Source: Streptomyces celluloflavus
GTDB lineage: Bacteria; Actinomycetota; Actinomycetes; Streptomycetales; Streptomycetaceae
Direction of reading: 5' to 3'
Length of the DNA: 64,000 nt
Assembly (NCBI GenBank): GCA_000720995.1
Contig: JOEL01000007.1
Span: 1-64,000, forward strand
Position numbers and translations under genes: made by a program. The notes beneath the pieces are model-generated. The model did not search any database and had not been told where the DNA came from. It saw only the letters and a list, made by a program, of their open reading frames with translations. Shown here piece after piece: positions 14,619 through 22,093 of the stretch (positions are counted from its first letter, which is position 1; every line of letters begins with the position of its first letter).

Positions 14619-14692
14619 AGCCGCCTTCGGGATTCGAACCCGAGACCTACGCATTACGAGTGCGTTGCTCTGGCCAACTGAGCTAAGGCGGC
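14619..14692 (-). tRNA. tRNA-Thr (anticodon CGT)
   Basis: A 74-nt gene with a 7-bp acceptor stem (GCCGCCT/AGGCGGC), D-arm TAGCTCAGTTGG, anticodon loop CTCGTAA giving CGT, and T-arm CGGGTTCGAATCCCG. The discriminator base is T and CCA is not encoded. It serves as the integration target of the adjacent island, which restores its 3' half. Confidence 0.96.
14624..14660. repeat. Right attachment repeat (37 bp within tRNA-Thr)
   Basis: Exact copy of 2995-3031 in the same orientation. The repeat spans the anticodon-to-acceptor half of the tRNA, the usual crossover region of tyrosine integrases. Confidence 0.93.
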
Positions 14693-14782
14693 GTGTTGCG
14701 CGGCCTAGTCTACACATCGCCGAGGGGTGCTCTGTCCCCGGTTCAGTGGCTGGTCAGGGGGCGGCTGGCGGGGTGGGGTGGG

Positions 14783-16381
14783 TCACGTGCAGCGCGTGTT
14801 CTTGGATGGGGTGGTGCCTTCGAGGAGGTAGGTGTTGATCGCGGTGTCGATGCACTGGCTGCCGCGGCCGTAGGCGGTGTGGCCGTCGCCCACATAGGTG
14901 AGCAGGGTGGCGCTGGAGAGCTGGGCGGCGAGGCCCTTGGCCCAGGTGTAGGGGGTGGCCGGGTCGCGGGTGGTGCCGACGACGATGATCGGGTCGGCGC
15001 CCTTGGCCTCGATGCGGTGGACGCTGCCGGTGGCCTTGACGGGCCAGTACGCGCAGTTCAGGGCGGCCCATGCGAAGTTGTCGCCGAAGACCGGGGATGC
15101 CTTGCGGAAGCTGGGGAGGGCGGCGCGGACCTGGTCGGGGGTGGTGAAGGCGGGCGGCAGGTCGAGGCAGTTGACCGCGGGGTTGGCGTACATCTGGTTG
15201 GCGTAGGCGCCGTCCGGGGAGCGCTCGTAGTAGCTGTCGGAGAGGGTGAGCAGGCCGCGGCCGTTGCCCTTCTCCGCCTGGGCGAGGTATTCGCGCAGAA
15301 CGGGCCATGCCTTCTGGTCGTACATGGCGGCGATGACGCCCGTGGTGGCGAGGGACTCGGTGAGGGGGCGGCTCTCGCCGGTGGCGGCCGGGTGCGCGTC
15401 CAGCTTCTTGAAGAGGGCGGAGAGCTGTCGGCCGGCGTCGTCGGCGCTCTTGGTGCCCAGCGGGCAGTCGCTCTTCTTGACGCAGTCCGCGGCGAAGGAC
15501 GTGAAGGCGGTGTTGAAGCCGGCGGTCTGGTCGAGGCTGGTGGTGCGGGAGTTCAGCGCGGGGTTCATGGCGCCGTCGAGGACGAGCCGGCCGGACCGGG
15601 AGGGGTAGAGGCCGGCGTAGGTGGCTCCCAGGAAGGTGCCGTAGGAGGCGCCCACGTAGGTCAGTTTCTTGTCGCCCAGGACGCCGCGCAGCACATCCAT
15701 GTCACGGGCCGCTTCGACGGTGGAGACGTGCGGGAGCAGCTTGCCGGAGTGGGATTCGCAGCCCTGGGCGAAGTCGCGGTAGGCGGTGGTGAGCTTGTTG
15801 ACCTCGGCCGGGGTGTCGGGGGTCTGGTCGGTCTGGGTGTAGGAGTCCATCTGCTGGTTCGAGAGGCACTCGACCGGTTCGCTGCGGGCGACGCCGCGCG
15901 GGTCCATCGCGACCATGTCGTAGCGCGCCCGGACCGCCGCCGGCTGCGGCGCGTACTGCTGGAGGTAGTCGATCGCCGAACCGCCGGGGCCGCCCGGATT
16001 GACCATGAGGGAGCCGAGGCGGCTGCCGGGGCCGGTGGCCTTCTTGCGGGCCACGGCGAGTTTCAGGTCGGTGCTCGCGCTGGGCGCGGCGTAGTCCAGG
16101 GGCGCCTTCATCGTCGCGCACTCGAATCCGGAGACGCCGCAGTCGCGCCAGCTGAGCTTCTGGTCGTAGTACGGCCTGAGGTCGGCCGGGATGGCGGCGG
16201 GGAGCGGCTGGAGGGCCGGGACCGAGCTGTCGGGGGCGGTGTTCTCGTCCTTCGCCCCGTTGGTGCGGTCCGGGGGTGTCGAGGTGTCGGTGGCGGAGTT
16301 CTGGGCTGAGCAACCGGAGATCAGCAGAGCGGTGGCCGCGAAGACGGCAGCGGTGGAGCGGAGCAGGCGGCTGGTGGCCAT
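14783..16381 (-). CDS. Tripeptidyl-aminopeptidase-like S33 lipoprotein
   Basis: A 532-residue exported alpha/beta-hydrolase, likely a membrane-anchored exo-peptidase that removes tripeptides or single residues from peptide N-termini. The signal peptide ends in a lipobox, LISGCS, with Cys24 as the lipidated residue. The hydrolase core shows the oxyanion loop NPGGPGGSA, the nucleophile elbow VGASYGTFLG, the acid in GTTRDPATPY and the final His in GDGHTAYGR. Cys pairs in the C-terminal part probably form disulfides. It is the first core gene right of the tRNA-Thr and is transcribed towards it. The family includes the Streptomyces Slp and Tap peptidases. Confidence 0.92.
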   Translation of the reverse strand: MATSRLLRSTAAVFAATALLISGCSAQNSATDTSTPPDRTNGAKDENTAPDSSVPALQPLPAAIPADLRPYYDQKLSWRDCGVSGFECATMKAPLDYAAPSASTDLKLAVARKKATGPGSRLGSLMVNPGGPGGSAIDYLQQYAPQPAAVRARYDMVAMDPRGVARSEPVECLSNQQMDSYTQTDQTPDTPAEVNKLTTAYRDFAQGCESHSGKLLPHVSTVEAARDMDVLRGVLGDKKLTYVGASYGTFLGATYAGLYPSRSGRLVLDGAMNPALNSRTTSLDQTAGFNTAFTSFAADCVKKSDCPLGTKSADDAGRQLSALFKKLDAHPAATGESRPLTESLATTGVIAAMYDQKAWPVLREYLAQAEKGNGRGLLTLSDSYYERSPDGAYANQMYANPAVNCLDLPPAFTTPDQVRAALPSFRKASPVFGDNFAWAALNCAYWPVKATGSVHRIEAKGADPIIVVGTTRDPATPYTWAKGLAAQLSSATLLTYVGDGHTAYGRGSQCIDTAINTYLLEGTTPSKNTRCT

Positions 16382-16695
16382 GGGCGGTCCCTCGGTCCCT
16401 GGTTCGGCTTCGGGTTCGGCTTCGGGTTCAGGTTCGACTTCGGTCGGCTTCGGCTTCGGCCACCTGGTGGGACGCGAGACGAGCCGGGGCGATGGCGATG
16501 GTGAAGGGGATGGCGGTGGGCGGGCGGGGTGGCGGCGGCCGGCCAGGGCGGTGGTCGGCCGTGGCGGTGGAGGGGGCGGGTGGGGCTGCTGGTGGCCGTG
16601 GTCGGGCGATGCCGTTCGACGGAGCGTATCCGGACCCGGACCGTGAGTGTGCGATTGGCTTCGGGGCGGCGGGGTGGCGGCCCGTGGCGGGGTGG
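16382..16695. other. Intergenic region with TTCGGC-type simple repeat
   Basis: About 310 bp between the lipoprotein start and the holB stop. At 16402-16462 GGTTCGGCTTCG-like units recur, followed by G-rich low-complexity sequence. No gene, clear promoter or terminator is supported. Confidence 0.6.
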
Positions 16696-17937
16696 TCAGC
16701 CGGCGCGGAGGGCGGCGGTCATCGCCTCGACCGCGAGCAACGGGGCCACATTCCGGTCCAGGGCGCCGCGGCAGGCGATCACCGCCTCTATCCGGCGCAG
16801 CGTGCGCTCCGGGGTCGAGGAGGCGGCGATGCGCTGGATGTTGTCGCGGACCTCGTCGTTGGCGAGCGGGACCGAGGCGCCCATCTGGAGGGCGAGGACA
16901 TCGCGGTAGAAGCCGGTGAGGTCGCTCAGGGCCAGGTCGAGGCTGTCGCGCTGGGTCCGGGTGGCGCGGCGCTTCTGCTTGTCCTGGAGTTCCTTCATGG
17001 CGCCCGCGGTGCCGCGCGGCAGCCGGCCGCCGGTACCGGCCGCGGCGCCGAGCGCGGCGCGCAGTTCCTCGGTCTCCTTCGTGTCGACCTCGTCCGCGAC
17101 CTGTTTGGCGTCCTCGCCCGCGGCGTCGATCAGCTCCTGGGCGGCCTTCAGGCAGCCGCCGATGTCGTCGACGCGCATCGGCAGCTTGAGGACGGCCGCG
17201 CGCCGGGCACGGGTCCGCTCATCGGTGGCGAGCCGGCGGGCCCGGCCGATGTGCCCCTGGGTCGCGCGGGCCGCGGCCTCGGCGGCGGCGGGCTCGATGC
17301 CGTCCCGCCTGATCAGGACGTCGGCGACCGCGCTGACCGGCGGCGTCCGCAGGGTGAGGTGGCGGCAGCGCGAGCGGATGGTGGGCAGCACGTCCTCGAT
17401 GGAGGGCGCGCACAGCAGCCAGACCGTACGCGGCGCGGGTTCCTCGACGGCCTTGAGGAGGACGTTGCCCGCGCCTTCGGTCAGGCGGTCGGCGTCCTCC
17501 AGGACGATCACCTGCCAGCGGCCGCCGGCCGGTGAGAGGGCGGCCCGGCGGACCAGGTCGCGGGTCTCCTTGACGCCGATGGACAGCAGGTCCGTACGGA
17601 CGATCTCGACGTCGGCGTGGGTGCCGACCAGGCTGGTGTGGCAGCCGTCGCAGAAGCCGCAGCCGGGGGCGCCGCCGAGCGCGCGGTCCGGGCTGACGCA
17701 TTGCAGGGCGGCGGCGAACGCGCGGGCCGCGGTGGACCGGCCGGAGCCGGGCGGGCCCGTGAACAGCCAGGCGTGCGTCATCTGGGACGCACCGGTCTGC
17801 CCGGCCGGGGCCGGGGTGTCCCGCGGCGCGCCGGCGAGCGCGCTGTCGGCGGTCACGATGGCGTCCGCATCGCGCGCGGCCGCGGCGAGCTGCGCCGTCA
17901 CCCGGTCCTGGCCGACCACGTCGTCCCATACCGCCAT
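16696..17937 (-). CDS. holB: DNA polymerase III delta-prime subunit
   Basis: A 413-residue clamp-loader subunit that helps load the beta sliding clamp. An AAA+ domain begins at the ATG (MAVWDDVVGQDRV). The P-loop reads GPPGSGRST, with Arg for the catalytic Lys, as expected of the ATPase-inactive delta-prime. A zinc motif follows (PGCGFCDGC with an upstream Cys). The sensor-like region VIVLEDADRLTEGAGN and the SRC motif in TIRSRCRHL are present. An insertion of Ala/Gly-rich sequence at about 40-52 and a long C-terminal helical domain are typical of actinobacteria. It lies downstream of the tmk fusion on the same strand, separated by a strong hairpin, so it probably has its own promoter. Confidence 0.94.
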   Translation of the reverse strand: MAVWDDVVGQDRVTAQLAAAARDADAIVTADSALAGAPRDTPAPAGQTGASQMTHAWLFTGPPGSGRSTAARAFAAALQCVSPDRALGGAPGCGFCDGCHTSLVGTHADVEIVRTDLLSIGVKETRDLVRRAALSPAGGRWQVIVLEDADRLTEGAGNVLLKAVEEPAPRTVWLLCAPSIEDVLPTIRSRCRHLTLRTPPVSAVADVLIRRDGIEPAAAEAAARATQGHIGRARRLATDERTRARRAAVLKLPMRVDDIGGCLKAAQELIDAAGEDAKQVADEVDTKETEELRAALGAAAGTGGRLPRGTAGAMKELQDKQKRRATRTQRDSLDLALSDLTGFYRDVLALQMGASVPLANDEVRDNIQRIAASSTPERTLRRIEAVIACRGALDRNVAPLLAVEAMTAALRAG

Positions 17938-18404
17938 CGCTGCCCGCCCTTCCTGTCCGTCCTGCTCCGTGCCGTAAACCGTGCTGTACGCCGTGCCCCA
18001 CGCCGTGCCGTACGCCGTGCCGAGCGCACCGGCACGCCGCCTGTCATGGCGGGTGCCGTCTCCTACCGGGCGTCATACGCGTGGCGCCCGCCGTGCGACG
18101 CCCGTCCATCCGTCCATCCGTCCGCACCGCGTCCACTCACCCGGACGACCGGCCGTACACCTCGTACCGCCCTGCCGTACGCGCCGCGCACCCGGCCCGT
18201 GCGCGGTGCTGTGCCCCGCGTCCGACCCATTGTGGTGCACCCCACTGACAAACGAGTCCGCGGAGCCGGCCGGGAGCTGTTCGGGGACGGGTCCGGGCGG
18301 CGTCCGAAACGGTATCCGAGGCCGGGGCCCGGCGCGGAAACGGCCGCGGCCGCAGCGTTTCGGCTGCGGCCGCGGCCGTTTCTCGGTGGTGCCCCGGAAG
18401 CCCG
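17938..18404. other. Intergenic region between holB and the tmk fusion
   Basis: About 470 bp. It contains the tmk terminator at its right end and several GTACGCCGTGCC-like near-repeats at 17971-18020. No coding region is supported. Confidence 0.6.
18337..18382 (-). terminator. Long perfect hairpin after the MFS-tmk gene
   Basis: A perfect 19-bp inverted repeat with an 8-nt loop (CGTTTCGG), starting 22 nt beyond the stop. Such long GC hairpins without a T-run are typical Streptomyces terminators. Confidence 0.85.
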
Positions 18405-21400
18405 CTAGCCGCGCCGGCCCCGGCGGCCCCGGCCGTGGCGGTCGTCGGTCTCGTCCGTGCCGTCGGCCGGGAGCCCGTCGCCGCGCGGGCCGAGGAGCTC
18501 GTCGGCGAGCGTCGGCAGATCGTCCAGCGGGGTCTCCTCCGCCCACTGCGGGCGGGGGCGGCGCTGCGGTGCCGGGGCGGGACGGCCGGTGGCCGGGTCG
18601 ATCTGCGGCAGTTCGCGGGTCCGCTCGACACCCGACTCGGCGGCCGACCGCTGCCGGGCCGCCGCGTCGGGCACGTCCTCCGCACGGAACAGCCACGGCG
18701 GTACGCGGTCGACGGGGTCGCCGCTCCGCACCGCCGTCCGGTGCGCGGTGCCGTGGCCGGACCCGTGGCCGGTCCCGTGAGCGGCTTCGTGCCCACCGGC
18801 CCGCACGGGCGGCAGCACGGCGGTGTCCACCGCGTCCGCACCGCCGCCGGGCCGCGGACCCCGCTGGGCACCGGGCTGCGGCAGGACGGTGGTCTCCGCC
18901 CCGTCCGCGGCGGCGCCACGGCCGTCGTCGCCACCACGGCCGCCATGGGCGCCTCGGCCGCCCCACCCGTCATGGCCGTCCCACGCATCACGCGCGTCGC
19001 GGCTGCCCTGACTGCCCTGCCCGTCATACCCGTCGCGGTGGTCTCGCCCGTCACGCACCGGCGGCAGCACCGCCGTCTCGTCCGCCGCCCCGGGCACGTC
19101 CCGCACCTCGGGCCGCGGCAACGACGCCGTCCGCTCGCTGTCCGAACCCGGATGATCCGTACCGGCACCACCCCGGCCGCGGCCCTCACCGGTCCCGCCG
19201 GCCCCGCCGTTCTCCTCGTTCTCCCCCGCCACCCGCTTCCGCAGGTCCGTGACCGGCGTCTCCGTGGTGGGTGCCTCGGCCGCCGCCGCTGCGGCCGCCG
19301 CCTTCTTCGCCGCCTCGGCCTCCGCCGCGGCTGCCGCCTCGGCCGCCGCGATCCGGGCCTGTTCGGCGCGGAGCAGGGCCTCCTCGGCCTTGCGCTGCTT
19401 CTCTTGGCGGCGTTCCGCCGCCTCGGCGCGCAGCCGCGCCTCTTCCTCGGCCCGCTTGCGCAGCCGCTCCTGCTCCGCCTGCCGGGCCCGCTCCTCGGCC
19501 TCGCGGCGCTTGCGCTCCTTCTCCGCCGCCTGCCGGGCCTCCTCGGCGCGCTGCCGGGCCTCCTCCGCCTCCCGGGCGGCCTCCCGGGCCTTGGCCTCCT
19601 CGGCCTCGCGGCGCTCGCGCTCCGCCTCCTCGGCCCGCAGCCTGGCGAGCTGCTCCTGGCGCTCGCGCTCCAGCCGCTCTTCCTCCGCCTTGCGCGCGGC
19701 CGCTTCCTCGGCCTTGCGCCGGGCCTCCTCCTCGGCGGCCTTCCGGGCCGCTTCCCGGGCCGCCTCCTGGGCCGCCAGCTCGGTCTCGGAGAGCGGCAGG
19801 ACCTGGTCCAGGCGGTGCCGTACGACCTTGGTGACGTCCTCCGGCTCCTGGCCCGCGTCCACGACCAGATAGCGCGCCGGATCGGCGGCGGCCAGTGCCA
19901 GGAAGCCGGCCCGTACCCGCTGGTGGAACTCGGCGGGCTCGGACTCCATCCGGTCCGGCGCCTCGGTGAAGCGCTCCCGGGCGGTCTCCGGCGAGACGTC
20001 CAGCAGCACCGTCAGATGCGGGACGAGTCCGTCGGTGGCCCAGCGCGAGATCCGGGCGATCTCGGTGGGCGCGAGGTTGCGCCCGGCGCCCTGGTAGGCG
20101 ACCGAGGAGTCGATGTAGCGGTCGGTGATGACGATCGCGCCGCGCTCCAGGGCGGGCCGGATGACGCTGCCGACGTGTTCGGCGCGGTCGGCGGCGAACA
20201 TCAGCGCCTCCGCCCGGTCCGAGAGCCCGGACGTCGAGACGTCCAGGATGATCGAGCGCAGGCGCTTGCCGATCGCGGTGGCGCCCGGCTCGCGGGTCAC
20301 CACGACCTCGTGGCCCTTGCCGCGGATCCACGCCGCGAGCGCCTCGACCTGGGTGGACTTCCCGGCGCCGTCGCCGCCCTCCAGGGCGATGAAGAAACCG
20401 GTGGCGGCGGGCGCCCGGTCCGGTTCGCCGCCGTGCAGCGCCTCGCGCAGATCGCGCCGCAGCGGTACGCCCTGCCGGTCGTCCACCTTGCCGAGCACCC
20501 AGGCGGCGACCGGCAGCAGCAGCGCGCCGACCAGCATCAGGGTGAAGGCCGCGCCGCCGTACGCGACGTCGAAGCTCGCGGTACCGAGGCGGTGCGGGCC
20601 GATGGCGGCCGCCAGCAGCGGCGCGACGAGGGCGGCCAGCGCGACCGCGAGCCGTACGACGGCGTGCAGATGCCCGGTCATCCGGGCCGCGCGCGGCTCC
20701 TCGGCCTCCTGCTCCAGCAGGACATGGCCGGTGTTGGCCGCGACGCCGGCGGCCGCGCCCGCGAGCAGCGCCAGCAGCAGCACCGTCGTCGTGTCCGGGA
20801 CCAGCCCCATGGCCAGCAGTGCGAGGCCGGTCACGGCGATGGCCAGGGCGAGCAGCCGGCGCCGGGAGAGGCCGGGCAGCACCTTGCGGGCGCCGCGGAT
20901 ACCGGCGACCGGTCCGCCGGTCAGCGCGACCACCAGCAGCGCGAAGGTGGCCGGGCCGCCGGCGAGGTCGAAGGCGTCCAGCACGGCCAGCGAGACGGCC
21001 GCGGCGATCGCGGCGGCCACCGCCGCGCAGCCGAGTACCAGCAGCGGGACCGCGCCCGTGCGCCCCCGGTCGGCGGCCGTACGGTCCTTGCCCTCGGCCG
21101 GCGCGGACGTCGGCCGGCGCAGGCCCTCCAGCGGGGAGCGCGGCCGCGGCGTCGGCACCCCGGGGAACTCGATGAAGTAGAGGATCGACACGGAGGCGGC
21201 GAACAGCCCCGCGGCGACGTACGAGCCGAGCGCGGCCTGGTGGGCGCCGAACCAGTCGATACCGGTCGCCAGCAGCTTCCCGACCAGCGCGACGACCACC
21301 AGTGCGGCGGCCGCGAGGGGCAGCGAGACGAAAGTGGTGCGCTGCGAGAGGCGGCGCAGCGCGTCCAGATTGTCCGGCAGCGGCCGTACGGCGGCACCCT

Positions 21401-21953
21401 CCGGGGGCGGCGCGGGCAGCAGGCCGGGCGCGGCGCTCTCCCGGGCGACGGTCCACAGGCGTTCGGCGACGCCGGTGACGAAAACCGTGGCCAGGAGCCA
21501 GATCAGCGCGCTGCCCGGCGTCCAGTCGATCCACAGGGGGGCGACGACCAGCAGCACGAGCCGCAGCCCGTCCGCGCCGATCATCGTCCAGCGCCGGTCG
21601 AGCGGTCCGCCGGGCGCGGTCAGCGCCGACAGCGGTCCCAGCAGGACCGCGCCGAAGAGCAGTGCCGCCAGTATCCGGGCCGCGAAGACCGCGGTGACCG
21701 CGAAGGCCACGCCCCGGTAGCCACCGCCGAAGACGGCTTGGCCGCCCGCCGGTGTGTACAGCGCCGCCTGGAGGGCGAGCAGTACCAGGACGAACAGGGA
21801 CAGGGCATCGCCGATGCCCCCGACAAGCTGGGCACTCCACAGTCGCTTCAGTGGGGGGAAGCGGAGCAGGGCTCGCACGGCGCGCTCGCGGGAATCCGCG
21901 GCTAGGGCGCCTGAAGTGGGGGTCACGACCGGTGGCTGCTCGGCACGCGTCAT
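18405..21953 (-). CDS. tmk: MFS transporter-thymidylate kinase fusion with coiled-coil tail
   Basis: A 1,182-residue three-part protein. Residues about 1-510 form a major-facilitator-like membrane domain with around 12 hydrophobic segments, starting LKRLWSAQLVGGIGDALSLF. Residues about 515-730 are a complete thymidylate kinase (dTMP to dTDP): P-loop LEGGDGAGKST (about 524), the DRYIDSSVAYQG motif and TREPGAT. Residues about 735-960 are almost pure Glu/Arg/Ala coiled coil, followed by a Gly/Asp/Arg/His-rich disordered tail with repeated TAVLPPV or TTVLPQP motifs. A kinase tethered to a membrane domain is known in Streptomyces. It appears to be the only tmk in the window, and its essential role in dTTP synthesis is inferred from the family. 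Confidence 0.9.
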   Translation of the reverse strand: MTRAEQPPVVTPTSGALAADSRERAVRALLRFPPLKRLWSAQLVGGIGDALSLFVLVLLALQAALYTPAGGQAVFGGGYRGVAFAVTAVFAARILAALLFGAVLLGPLSALTAPGGPLDRRWTMIGADGLRLVLLVVAPLWIDWTPGSALIWLLATVFVTGVAERLWTVARESAAPGLLPAPPPEGAAVRPLPDNLDALRRLSQRTTFVSLPLAAAALVVVALVGKLLATGIDWFGAHQAALGSYVAAGLFAASVSILYFIEFPGVPTPRPRSPLEGLRRPTSAPAEGKDRTAADRGRTGAVPLLVLGCAAVAAAIAAAVSLAVLDAFDLAGGPATFALLVVALTGGPVAGIRGARKVLPGLSRRRLLALAIAVTGLALLAMGLVPDTTTVLLLALLAGAAAGVAANTGHVLLEQEAEEPRAARMTGHLHAVVRLAVALAALVAPLLAAAIGPHRLGTASFDVAYGGAAFTLMLVGALLLPVAAWVLGKVDDRQGVPLRRDLREALHGGEPDRAPAATGFFIALEGGDGAGKSTQVEALAAWIRGKGHEVVVTREPGATAIGKRLRSIILDVSTSGLSDRAEALMFAADRAEHVGSVIRPALERGAIVITDRYIDSSVAYQGAGRNLAPTEIARISRWATDGLVPHLTVLLDVSPETARERFTEAPDRMESEPAEFHQRVRAGFLALAAADPARYLVVDAGQEPEDVTKVVRHRLDQVLPLSETELAAQEAAREAARKAAEEEARRKAEEAAARKAEEERLERERQEQLARLRAEEAERERREAEEAKAREAAREAEEARQRAEEARQAAEKERKRREAEERARQAEQERLRKRAEEEARLRAEAAERRQEKQRKAEEALLRAEQARIAAAEAAAAAEAEAAKKAAAAAAAAEAPTTETPVTDLRKRVAGENEENGGAGGTGEGRGRGGAGTDHPGSDSERTASLPRPEVRDVPGAADETAVLPPVRDGRDHRDGYDGQGSQGSRDARDAWDGHDGWGGRGAHGGRGGDDGRGAAADGAETTVLPQPGAQRGPRPGGGADAVDTAVLPPVRAGGHEAAHGTGHGSGHGTAHRTAVRSGDPVDRVPPWLFRAEDVPDAAARQRSAAESGVERTRELPQIDPATGRPAPAPQRRPRPQWAEETPLDDLPTLADELLGPRGDGLPADGTDETDDRHGRGRRGRRG

Positions 21954-22093
21954 CCTGCCAGCCTATCGGGACGGCGCGCTCCGGCGGGCGACCGGCCGAA
22001 CAAACGGGCGGGCCCGGCGGAACGCCGTCCGCCTTGCCCGCCCTTGTCCTGCCTGCCCGCCGCGGCCCCGGGCCGTCCCGGCGCGGCCCCGGC

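Larger units (their letters stand above)
2995..14660. mobile_element. tRNA-Thr-integrated genomic island with a Wadjet-type system
   Basis: The element is bounded by two perfect 37-bp direct repeats derived from the 3' half of tRNA-Thr(CGT), giving a unit of about 11.63 kb. Flanking homology continues into the tRNA terminators on both sides (a further exact 18-bp match). Inside are jetD, jetC, jetB and jetA-like genes, a GNAT gene, a disrupted peptide-maturation cluster and a tyrosine integrase adjacent to the tRNA, the usual place for it. The defence genes are visibly less GC-rich than the flanking core genes. The integrase lacks its N-terminal half, so autonomous excision is unlikely. No conjugation, replication or capsid genes remain. 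Confidence 0.85.
13701..14681 (+). pseudogene. int: 5'-truncated tyrosine recombinase (phage-type integrase)
   Basis: The catalytic half of a site-specific recombinase: RLYGLFHLITFRGLRRGEA (first Arg), HDLRHVAASLML (H-x-x-R), LGHSESRITRDIYQSV (His and nucleophilic Tyr). The N-terminal core-binding and arm-binding domains are absent, because at about 13700 the sequence switches to the radical SAM remnant. A segment that usually reads W-T-D-V-D is altered (RRTDRARAAG), another sign of decay. The frame runs through the tRNA terminator and into the tRNA-Thr gene, stopping at 14681, a known habit of integrases sitting on their own attachment site. It is the island's own integrase, now probably inactive. 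Confidence 0.82.
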
